Translations under genes and position numbers: made by a program | The notes under the pieces: model-generated | What the model was told of the DNA's origin: nothing | Seen by the model: the letters and a program-made list of their open reading frames with translations, nothing else | Databases searched by the model: none | In this document: in pieces, positions 7,206 through 14,798 of the stretch | Position numbering within the stretch: position 1 is the first letter of the stretch | Layout of the letters: the number at the start of each line of letters is the position of its first letter | Source of the DNA: CAYXDO01 sp964463485 | GTDB lineage: Bacteria > Myxococcota > Kuafuiibacteriia > Kuafuiibacteriales > Kuafuiibacteriaceae | Length of the DNA: 20,336 bases | NCBI GenBank assembly: GCA_964463485.1 | Contig: CAYXDO010000188.1 | Span: 1 to 20,336, forward strand | Reading direction: 5' to 3'

Positions 7206-7687
7206 TTTCAGTTCGTACGATTTCCGCCTCCGACCGGGAACCCATCGCCTCGATGCTCGAGAGCGACGCGCATTTTCAAGGCGAGGAGATCGAGGTCGCG
7301 CTCGAGCTGGTCGATCACTCAATCTCCGATTCGGACGCGAGTGGGTACGAGAGCCTTGTGGCAGAGGCCGACGGACGCCTGCTCGGCTATGTTTGTTTCG
7401 GTCGCACGCCGATGACGGCTCATACCTACGACCTCTATTGGATCGTCGTCCGTCGCGACACCCAAGGCCGGGGGGTCGGTCAGGCCTTACACGAAGCGAT
7501 GGTCGCGGTGCTCCGAAATCGGGGTGGGAAGATCGTCCGCATCGAGACTTCTTCCACCGAGCTGTACGGGTCGGCGCAGCGCTTCTACGATCGCGCCGGT
7601 TACCTGCTCAGCTCTCGAATCGCGGATTTTTACAAAGACGGGGACGACCTACTCACGTTCATTCGGAGGGTCTCGTTCCATGAATGA
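7202..7687 (+). CDS. GNAT-family N-acetyltransferase
   Basis: The 161-residue enzyme transfers an acyl group from acyl-CoA to an amine. LYWIVVRRDTQGRGVGQALHE (start at residue 78) holds the acyl-CoA pyrophosphate-binding motif A (RxTQGRGVG, 85-93). The C-terminal AQRFYDRAGYLLSSRIADFY (from 125) is the usual motif B region. Its start overlaps the ATP-grasp stop (ATGA) and its end overlaps the next gene by 8 nt. ATP-grasp and GNAT genes side by side suggest that one makes or activates a peptide-like product and the other caps its amine. This is inference, as no substrate signature is visible. Confidence 0.88.
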   Translation: MISVRTISASDREPIASMLESDAHFQGEEIEVALELVDHSISDSDASGYESLVAEADGRLLGYVCFGRTPMTAHTYDLYWIVVRRDTQGRGVGQALHEAMVAVLRNRGGKIVRIETSSTELYGSAQRFYDRAGYLLSSRIADFYKDGDDLLTFIRRVSFHE

Positions 7688-10600
7688 CGTCAAGCCCAAA
7701 CGGCGGCTCTGGCCGTGGATGTTGCTGTCGCTCCTCGTTCTCCCGGTCGGAATTGCGCAACTCTTCGTGTGTGTGCCGGCCTGGGTTCAGTTCGGAGTGA
7801 GAGTCGGAAAGTGTCCCGATGGAGAGATGCGCCCCGTGCTGTGGGCGAACGCGAGCGGGCTTCGGCGCGGCACCCAGGGGACCGTGAACGTTCAGGCCTT
7901 CGCGCACTATACGACTGGGCCGGCCGATCGTTCCCTGCGGACGTCGATTGGAAGGCTCGACGAGCCGGCGCTTTCGCTCTTCGGACCGTCTGGCGAGCCT
8001 GCGAAGCTGAGTATCGAGACCAAGCGTACGCGGCGCGTCGGTCCGAGTGTTCAGCTCTTCGTCACTCTGGATCGAGAGTTGGCCGACGGCGATTATACTT
8101 TGAAGGTGGCATCGGAGACTTCGCTCGGCAAGGTCACCGGTGAGTTGAAGCTCCCGTTGTATGCGCCAGCGATCGTACACGTGCTCACCGATCGCCCGCT
8201 CTACGAGCCGGGCAACGTGGTTCGATTTCGCGCGGTCGCGTTGCGAGCGCGGGATCTGACGCCGCTCGACGGCCGGCCCGGGCGTTTCATCGTCAAGGAT
8301 CGGACCGGTGAGATCGTGCTCGAGGAGCGCGCTCTGGCGGGTCCTTTCGGCGTCGTCGAGAGCTCCTTTCCGCTCGACGACGAAGCTGAGTCGGGCACCT
8401 GGATCGTCGAGTGGGCTTCTGGGGACGCTATCGGGAGCGCTTCGTTCGAGGTCGAGCCGTTTACGCTGCCGCGCTTTCGGATCGAGGCGGAGGCGGGAAG
8501 GAGCTTCTATACCGCTGGAGACGTTCCGAAGCTTCTTGGGAGGGTGACTTACTCTTCGGGGGCGCCGGTGGCGGGCGCGAGCCTGGAGCTGGATTGGCGT
8601 AGCCATTCGCCTTGGCCCTTGCCTACCGAGTGGCTCGATGGGTTGCTGCCGCGGGTCGCGACGGCCGATCCGCTGGGCCATTTCGAGCTCGTGCTCCCGG
8701 CCGTTCCCGCTGATGTGCGGGGCCTCGTGCCGGTAAGCGTGAGTATCACCGCGCACGACCAAACCGGGGACCAAGTCGTAGGCGCCGGCAGTGTGCTCTT
8801 TGCCGAGGACGAGCTCCAAGTCTCCGCGGTGAGTGAGCTCGAGTCGGGGATCGTGGAAGGGTTCAACAACCGCGTTTATCTTCGCGCGACGACGCCAGCG
8901 GGCGCGGTGATTTCGGGGGTAGAGCTCCTGGTGAAGCGGGCCTGGGAGCCTTCGGACAAAGGCATTCGGGGCGTGACCGATGAGGATGGAGTGGCCGCTT
9001 TTCAGCTCGACCCAGGGCCGCCGGTCAACGTCGTGGTGCCGCCGATGCCGGTGCGTTTGCCACGAGCTACGCCGCCTGTGGAGCGCGGAGAGGCGACCGA
9101 CTTGCTCGCGCAGGACGAAGCCCGGCTGGAGGACCAAGCCCAGCTCGACCTCCTCGTCCCCGAGCTGCATCCGTGCTGTCGATTCGTCGCCGAAGGCACT
9201 CAGGAGGCGCAGGTCGCGCTTCGGGTGGAGCCCTCAGGCAAAGTGACTTTCGTCGGGCACGCCGAGCTCCCGGCGACCCGTTGTCTCGCGGACGTGTTGA
9301 GGTCGAAGAGACTCCCAGCCGGGCCCGAGCGCCTGCTACGAGTCGCCTATACCGTCAGCGCCCCTGATACGCCTCGGATCGATGTCGAGTCCGTCGAAGG
9401 TGATCCTTCGGAGCCCCCATTTCGGGGGGAGCTCGAGCGGCAGCTCCTCGACGCCCGAGCTTGCCTTCCTGAGTCGGCGACAGAAGGCGCGTGGCCGCGG
9501 TTGCTCACCTGGTCGGTCCTTCCTGACTTATCGCGGGTGAGTCTGACTTGGACGGACGATCCAAGACAAATCGAGTTCTCCAACGTTTCTCCCCAGGTGT
9601 TGGGGTGTGTCGAGGCGAGAGTCCGTGATGTCGAGCTCACTGAGCCGATCAAGGAGGCGGGCCTGGGTGTGGTGAGACTGATGGCTCACGCCAGCCCGCG
9701 TTCCCAGGCCCACAAGCCGCAACCCACCACGATGATCGGCTATGAGCTCCTCGTCTCCGCGACCAGCGTGCCCGCTACGCAGTCAGAGAAGTCGGAGAAA
9801 GCCGAGCAGCTTGGGTCTACGAAGATCTTCGTCCCGCCGGGTTCGATTCCTCCGGTTCGCCTGAGGCTCAGCTCGGTGCTGGCCAAAGGGGGAGACAAGC
9901 TCGAGCTAGAGCTGATTCGGGGGCCTGGCTTTCCGGGAGCTCTACCGGAGAAGCTCTGGATGGGTTCGATCGCTGGACAGAGTGTGGAGGCGAAGCTCGA
10001 TCCGGAGACTCGGAAGGCGACCTTCGAGCTTCCCTCGAGCGCCAAGGGTTGGTGGCGCGTCGAGTACCTGGGCGCGCGCGCGCTCGTGTACGTGCGCTCG
10101 GACGACGAGCTCTCGGTGAGCTTGGCTCCGGACAAGGACAGGTACGCGCCCGGCGACGTGGCGCAGGTCTCGATCCAGACGACGGCCGGTGGAGTAGGGA
10201 CGTCGGCCGCGGTGGGTTTGTTCGGCGTCGATTCGAGCTTGGAGCAGCTCGCGAGGCTCGCGGGTGTCGATGAGTGGGATCGCGTGCGACCCACCGTCAC
10301 GACGGCGCAGAAGGCCTTTGACGTGTTGGATGGCGCGGCGCTGGCGCTCGGGAGAGTTCGCGGGGCCAACGCTGCCGCGGCGACGGTTCTTCGGGTCACT
10401 GCGCTCCCTTCGTTGGCGGATCAGGATATCTGGGTGTCGGCGCAGACTCAGGGTGAGTTCGATCCGATCGAGCCCCTCACCGATCACTTCTATCAGGTCC
10501 TCTCGGAGCTCCACGCGGTCGTTCGCGAGTGGGAGCGCTCCGCGCCGGAGAAAGACCAGATGAGACCCCCGAAGATGGCGGGCATGTGGAAGGAAGCGCT

Positions 10601-10781
10601 CACGAGAGCGCGGAAGCGGGGAGAGTCCGTCCACGACGCCTTCGGGCGGGACCTGACGCTGTCGATGCTGCCTCCCGACCTGCTCTCACTGACCGACCCG
10701 CGGGCGGTGGTGGTGAAGGGGACCCGGCTGCCCGAAGACGTCGAAGATTGGCAGGCGTGGGTAAGGAAGAACAGGCCATGA
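7680..10781 (+). CDS. Alpha-2-macroglobulin-like protein, N-terminal half (MG2-containing)
   Basis: The 1033-residue product starts at an ATG 8 nt inside the GNAT gene, giving MNDVKPKRRLWPWMLLSLL with one signal-anchor segment (~11-30); the rest is predicted periplasmic. The MG2 signature VLTDRPLYEPGNVVRFRAVA is at about 167-186, followed by a further macroglobulin-type domain (FRIEAEAGRSFYTAGD). Near 816 is SLAPDKDRYAPGDVAQVSIQT followed by AAVGLFGVDSSLEQL, the arrangement around the bait-region/MG6 domain. Between them, at ~495-560 and ~607-667, are two stretches with a Cys and a beta-alpha-beta pattern that resemble AgmX/TonB C-terminal domains. It ends in VRKNRP without the A2M domain, which is in the next gene. 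Bacterial macroglobulins trap proteases in the periplasm; here the chain is divided in two. Confidence 0.85.
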   Translation: MNDVKPKRRLWPWMLLSLLVLPVGIAQLFVCVPAWVQFGVRVGKCPDGEMRPVLWANASGLRRGTQGTVNVQAFAHYTTGPADRSLRTSIGRLDEPALSLFGPSGEPAKLSIETKRTRRVGPSVQLFVTLDRELADGDYTLKVASETSLGKVTGELKLPLYAPAIVHVLTDRPLYEPGNVVRFRAVALRARDLTPLDGRPGRFIVKDRTGEIVLEERALAGPFGVVESSFPLDDEAESGTWIVEWASGDAIGSASFEVEPFTLPRFRIEAEAGRSFYTAGDVPKLLGRVTYSSGAPVAGASLELDWRSHSPWPLPTEWLDGLLPRVATADPLGHFELVLPAVPADVRGLVPVSVSITAHDQTGDQVVGAGSVLFAEDELQVSAVSELESGIVEGFNNRVYLRATTPAGAVISGVELLVKRAWEPSDKGIRGVTDEDGVAAFQLDPGPPVNVVVPPMPVRLPRATPPVERGEATDLLAQDEARLEDQAQLDLLVPELHPCCRFVAEGTQEAQVALRVEPSGKVTFVGHAELPATRCLADVLRSKRLPAGPERLLRVAYTVSAPDTPRIDVESVEGDPSEPPFRGELERQLLDARACLPESATEGAWPRLLTWSVLPDLSRVSLTWTDDPRQIEFSNVSPQVLGCVEARVRDVELTEPIKEAGLGVVRLMAHASPRSQAHKPQPTTMIGYELLVSATSVPATQSEKSEKAEQLGSTKIFVPPGSIPPVRLRLSSVLAKGGDKLELELIRGPGFPGALPEKLWMGSIAGQSVEAKLDPETRKATFELPSSAKGWWRVEYLGARALVYVRSDDELSVSLAPDKDRYAPGDVAQVSIQTTAGGVGTSAAVGLFGVDSSLEQLARLAGVDEWDRVRPTVTTAQKAFDVLDGAALALGRVRGANAAAATVLRVTALPSLADQDIWVSAQTQGEFDPIEPLTDHFYQVLSELHAVVREWERSAPEKDQMRPPKMAGMWKEALTRARKRGESVHDAFGRDLTLSMLPPDLLSLTDPRAVVVKGTRLPEDVEDWQAWVRKNRP

Positions 10782-13135
10782 GCGACGGAGTGTTTCGGAT
10801 CCTGCTGGTGGGTGCGACATCTGGCCTCGTCCTTGGCGGCTGTTCCAACAAGGACACGGCTGAGGCGACAATGGCCGTGGGAGCCAAAGAGGCGAACTCG
10901 GATGGCATGCTCGCGATGAAGGCTGAGGGGCTCGGACGAAGCCGCGCCCCTGCCTCTCCGGCGGCCGCGCCTCCGGCCGAGGCCGATATGGCGATGGACC
11001 GCCCGAAGCGCCAGATGGCGAACGAGCTCGCGAAGAGCTCGGAGCTTTCGATGGCCTCAGAGGTTACTATTGGGGCTGGGTCTCTGGGTGGGTTGATTGG
11101 CGGGATCGGCGGCGAGGCCGAGCCGCCGAAGGCGCCTCGGGCCTGGTTTCCTGAGACTTTCGTGTGGGCGCCGCTGCTGGTGACGGACACCGAGGGCCGC
11201 GGGCAACTCAGCGCCAAGATCCCCGACCGACTCACGACGTGGCGGATTCTCGCGTTGGGGCACAGCCGCGCAGGGTCGCTGGCGGCTGCGGAGGCTCGGT
11301 TCCTGGGTACGCTCCCCGTGTACGTCGATCCCGTGGTGCCAGCTTTTCTGACCGCCGGGGACGAGGTGCGACTTCCGATCCAAGTCGTGAATACGACGGA
11401 CTCACCCGTCGCCAAGGTGCTGGTGGTCTCGGTTCAAGGAGCTGTGAGTCGCCCGCTGCGCGCGCCGATCAAGCTCCCGCCGCGCGGCAGCGCGCTCGAG
11501 CTCGTCTCGTTGCGCGCGGACCGAGCGGGGATGGTGTTGCTGAAGGCCTCACTCGGAGCCGCCGACTCGATCGAACGGACCTTCAACGTGGAGCCGAGTG
11601 GGCGACCGGTGAGGCTCGAGAGGTCCGGTACCCTCGCTGCGCCTCGATCGTTCGAGCTCGAAGCGCCGCCCGATGCCGAGCGCGAGGGGGCCAAGGCTGT
11701 GCTCACGGTGCTTCCCGGAGCGCTTGCGCTCTTGAAGAGTGAGCTCGTGGCGAGCGGGTTGCGCGGAGGTGTCGCCAACGACGGGTACTCACTGCTCTTG
11801 GCTGGGCGCGCGTCGGAGCTGCTGAAAGCGCTCGGAGCCGAAGTCGACGCGGAGACCTTGCGTACCATGAAGATCGTGGCGATGCAGCGGGCGCTTCGTC
11901 ACGCCCGCGCGCCGGAGCTCGATGCGGCCGTGTTGCTCGCGGGCGCTGCGCTCGCCCATCCGGGCGACGCGGTGCTCGAGCGGCTTGGCGATCGACTGGT
12001 GAGTACGATCCTTGTGGCCCAACGGCCTGACGGGACGTTTGGAGGTCAAACGGGCTACACCTTGCAGCGGCTGCTCGTCATCACCGCGGAAGGCGCCCGC
12101 GCGGTTGGAGCTCATACGAAGACGGCCATCGCAAAGAACCGGGCCCAGGGTGCGCGCCTTCGCGCGAGGGGCGCGTTCGAACGGTACCTTGGCCAGGTCG
12201 ACGACCCATTTACTGCGGCGGTCATTCTCTCGAGCGGCGCGGTGTCGGGATCGATGGCCAATACTCTGCTCGAGAGAGTGACCAAGGCGATCGTAACCAG
12301 GGAGGACGGGTCCAAAGTGCTACCCGTGCCCGAGGGCGTGGTTCGTTCGGACGGCGTCGCGCCGAGTGAGGTGGAGGCGACCGCCCACGCGGCCCTCGCG
12401 CTCTTGTCGCAGAATGCCGACAAGCTGCTCGCGATGGACCTCGGGTCGGCGTTGTTGTCCTCCTACCGACCATCGATGGGGTGGGGCGACGGTCGCGCCA
12501 ACCTGACTTGCCTGTACGCGGTGCTCGAGCTCTTCAAGGAGCCGATCCCCGAGAATGTCGCAATCATCCTCGAGCAGGGGGGCGTCGAGGTGACGCGCGG
12601 TACTCTCTCGGGGCAGGCTCTTCGGGAGGTCCTCAAACTCACTGGGACGCCTCCAAGGTCGGCAGGCAAGCACGGGTGGACCGTGCGGGCGGAGCCGCCC
12701 GTCCCGGGGCTCGGCTTTTCGCTCTCGGTCGAGGTCTACGTTCCGTGGACGTCCGACGCCCGAAAAGGAGGTCTCGAGCTGAAGGTCTCGGTCGGCGCGG
12801 CCTCGGTCGGCACCAAGGCCAGGATCGACGTGCTCGCCACCGCGCCCGCCGATGTGGCGCTCGACGTCGAGATCCCCCTTCCTGCGGCGGTGAGCGCAGA
12901 CGAAGCCTCGCTCGAGACTCTGGTCTCCTCTGGGGAGATTTCTTCGTTCCGAGTAGAGGACGGGAAGGTCGCGGTGGTCGTCCCGCCCCGAGAGCCCGGG
13001 AAGCTCGTCTCCTTCGGGTTCTCTGCGAGCCCTACGCTCGCAGGAAAGCTTCACGCGGCCGCGCCGAGCCTCGCGCCGTCTGGCCGAGCCCACGAGGCCG
13101 TCTTCGTGGCGCCACCGGAGTGGATCGTGAAGTGA
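10778..13135 (+). CDS. Alpha-2-macroglobulin-like lipoprotein, C-terminal half (A2M domain, no thioester)
   Basis: The 785-residue product starts at an ATG overlapping the preceding stop (ATGA). It has its own lipoprotein signal: FRILLVGATSGLVLGGC, lipobox LGGC with Cys22. A Met/Ala-rich linker follows, including GAGSLGGLIGGIGG. The A2M-domain signature AWFPETFVWAPL (~121) leads into IPDRLTTWRILALGHSRAG and PVVPAFLTAGDEVRLPIQVVN. The alpha-helical domain that normally carries the GCxEQ thioester starts near 326 as RGGVANDGYSLLLAGR and has no Cys-Gln pair, so covalent trapping is not expected. A helical repeat region and a beta-rich C-terminal part (~640-785) follow. Residue +2 after the lipobox Cys is Ser, compatible with outer-membrane sorting in other Gram-negatives. 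Confidence 0.86.
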   Translation: MSDGVFRILLVGATSGLVLGGCSNKDTAEATMAVGAKEANSDGMLAMKAEGLGRSRAPASPAAAPPAEADMAMDRPKRQMANELAKSSELSMASEVTIGAGSLGGLIGGIGGEAEPPKAPRAWFPETFVWAPLLVTDTEGRGQLSAKIPDRLTTWRILALGHSRAGSLAAAEARFLGTLPVYVDPVVPAFLTAGDEVRLPIQVVNTTDSPVAKVLVVSVQGAVSRPLRAPIKLPPRGSALELVSLRADRAGMVLLKASLGAADSIERTFNVEPSGRPVRLERSGTLAAPRSFELEAPPDAEREGAKAVLTVLPGALALLKSELVASGLRGGVANDGYSLLLAGRASELLKALGAEVDAETLRTMKIVAMQRALRHARAPELDAAVLLAGAALAHPGDAVLERLGDRLVSTILVAQRPDGTFGGQTGYTLQRLLVITAEGARAVGAHTKTAIAKNRAQGARLRARGAFERYLGQVDDPFTAAVILSSGAVSGSMANTLLERVTKAIVTREDGSKVLPVPEGVVRSDGVAPSEVEATAHAALALLSQNADKLLAMDLGSALLSSYRPSMGWGDGRANLTCLYAVLELFKEPIPENVAIILEQGGVEVTRGTLSGQALREVLKLTGTPPRSAGKHGWTVRAEPPVPGLGFSLSVEVYVPWTSDARKGGLELKVSVGAASVGTKARIDVLATAPADVALDVEIPLPAAVSADEASLETLVSSGEISSFRVEDGKVAVVVPPREPGKLVSFGFSASPTLAGKLHAAAPSLAPSGRAHEAVFVAPPEWIVK

Positions 13136-13247
13136 TTCTCTGCGAAAATTGCGTGACGCACGATTCGCGTCTCGAGTGAGCCCCGGGAAAAAGAACTCGG
13201 ACGTCCGACGCTTGCCGGAGTTCGGGCCGCAGGCGCTCACTGACGAG

Positions 13248-14729
13248 ATGAGCTCGAATTCTCGTGGGCTCCTATCCGCCCTCCTACTCACTTCTTGCGC
13301 GCAGGACTTGGCTGACTCGTTTGGGTCCGATCGACGCGGCATCGTCAACGGCACGCGTGATCCTCAGGTCGTCCCGCTCACCCCCGAGCAGGTTCGGGCG
13401 GTCGGTTGGCTGCACGTCGTCGAGCTGGTCAACGATCCATTCTGCACGGCGACCCTGATCTCTCCGACCGTCGCGGTCACTGCGCTCCACTGCGTTAGCG
13501 GCGCGGTAGCCGGACACCTCGGATTCGGCGTCGGAACCGACCCGTCGAATCCGGACGAAACCTTTCTCATCTCCGAGGTCTTCGAGCACCCAGGGGTCGA
13601 CGTCGCCGCGATGGTGCTCGAGCCGGGAGCGATACCCAATGTCGCACCCATCCAGGTCAACACGGCGTCCATCTCACGCTCGGACGTCGGCAAGGCCCTC
13701 GACGCAGCCGGCTATGGAGACACCCGAGACCCTCGGCGTGACGGGCGGTGGTTTGCGCGGGTGCATCTCGCTGAAGTCTCCCCGAGCGAGGTCGTCGTCG
13801 ACGGGCGAGGTCAGCAAGGGATTTGTTACGGCGACTCGGGCGGCCCGCTGCTCGACCTCGATGACTCTGGGCATCCGGTGGTCGTGGCGGTCGAGTCTCA
13901 CGGAGACTCGTCTTGTGTCGACCGAGACACCATGGTGCGCCTCGACCCCCTGTTCGATGACTTCATCGGGCCTGTTCTTCTGGGCGGCGTGCCGACCGAT
14001 CCGTGTGCGCAGCTCGGAAGCGCAGGGCGTTGCGTCGGCGAAGTCTTCGAGCGCTGTGAGTCCGGTCAGATCTTGCGAGACGATTGTGCGGCGATGGGGA
14101 GCTCTTGTGAGGCGGCGACCGCGCACGCGGGTGCGCATTGTGGCTGTGGGGCGCTCGATTATCTCGGTCGCTGCGACGGGACCAAGTCAGAGTATTGCGA
14201 CTCGGGACAACTCACGGTCTTCGACTGTGCCGTACATGGAGAGACTTGCGCTTGGGTCAGTCAGAGCACGGGCTACTACTGCACAGACACCCCGCGATGC
14301 CGGACCGACGACATGGTGGGACGCTGCGTGGGCGGTGCGTTGGTGAGTTGCACGACCGGCGTCACGACGCGTCGGCTCTGTCGGGCCGAGGGCCTCGAGT
14401 GTCTGGAGGGAGCGGCCGGAGCACAATGCGCGCCGGTCGAAGGAGCTGATGCGGGCGCGCCTGACATCGGCTTGGCACCGATGGATGGAGGCGTGGTCGA
14501 CGTGGGTGACCAGCCGGACGCGGGTTTCGATCGAGACTCCGCCGCGATGGTGGACGACCGGGCGACCTACGTAGCGCCTGCGCCCAGGGAGCTCGAGGAC
14601 GGGGGGTGCGGTTGCGAGACCCACCGAGGTCAAGGCGGTCACCTGTCCTTCTCCGTACTCGTCATTCTCTTGGTGATGCGGCCGAGTTGGGGCAAGCGGA
14701 CTCGAATCCAAGGCGCGGCATGTCAGTGA
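13248..14729 (+). CDS. Trypsin-like serine protease with Cys-rich repeats and MYXO-CTERM-like tail
   Basis: The 493-residue secreted protein begins MSSNSRGLLSALLLTSC, a short signal with possible lipobox LTSC (Cys17). GIVNGT (31-36), after RR, looks like a zymogen activation site. The S1 catalytic triad is His81 in TALHC, Asp118 in VDVAAM and Ser197 in GICYGDSGGP. Residues ~252-398 hold three ~48-residue repeats of pattern GRCxGxxxxxC...C...G..C...C. A Pro/Asp/Gly linker follows, then GGCGCE (452-457), a hydrophobic helix (~466-478) and a basic end WGKRTR: the Cys-TM-Arg plan of MYXO-CTERM surface-anchoring tails. The ATG at 13248 is preferred over an upstream in-frame TTG at 13149 because it leads directly into the signal peptide. 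Its substrate is unknown; the macroglobulin operon lies just upstream on the same strand. Confidence 0.9.
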   Translation: MSSNSRGLLSALLLTSCAQDLADSFGSDRRGIVNGTRDPQVVPLTPEQVRAVGWLHVVELVNDPFCTATLISPTVAVTALHCVSGAVAGHLGFGVGTDPSNPDETFLISEVFEHPGVDVAAMVLEPGAIPNVAPIQVNTASISRSDVGKALDAAGYGDTRDPRRDGRWFARVHLAEVSPSEVVVDGRGQQGICYGDSGGPLLDLDDSGHPVVVAVESHGDSSCVDRDTMVRLDPLFDDFIGPVLLGGVPTDPCAQLGSAGRCVGEVFERCESGQILRDDCAAMGSSCEAATAHAGAHCGCGALDYLGRCDGTKSEYCDSGQLTVFDCAVHGETCAWVSQSTGYYCTDTPRCRTDDMVGRCVGGALVSCTTGVTTRRLCRAEGLECLEGAAGAQCAPVEGADAGAPDIGLAPMDGGVVDVGDQPDAGFDRDSAAMVDDRATYVAPAPRELEDGGCGCETHRGQGGHLSFSVLVILLVMRPSWGKRTRIQGAACQ

Positions 14730-14764
14730 TTCGGGTGGGCGGATGAATCGGATAATGACTGGCC

Positions 14765-14791
14765 TTGCCCGGGAAGCGGATCGGCTACAAT
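14765..14791 (+). promoter_or_regulatory. Candidate sigma70-like promoter of the kinase gene
   Basis: TTGCCC (14765-14770) and TACAAT (14786-14791) are separated by 15 bp. TACAAT is a strong -10 match in an otherwise GC-rich region. The expected transcription start (~14798) coincides with the TTG start codon at 14799, so the message may be leaderless. The spacer is shorter than the usual 17 bp. Confidence 0.45.
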
Positions 14792-14798
14792 CTCCGCG

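Noticed and set aside
10529..10777. Extension of the lipoprotein half upstream to 10529
   Set aside because: It would overlap the macroglobulin N half by ~250 bp with Arg-rich sequence. The ATG at 10778 has the ATGA overlap and opens directly into a lipoprotein signal.
10770..10790. The two macroglobulin halves as one gene broken by a frameshift
   Set aside because: The second half has its own lipoprotein signal and a linker before the A2M domain, which would make no sense inside a single chain.
13149..13247. Upstream TTG start for the serine protease
   Set aside because: It would add 33 polar residues in front of the signal peptide; the ATG at 13248 gives a normal secretion signal.
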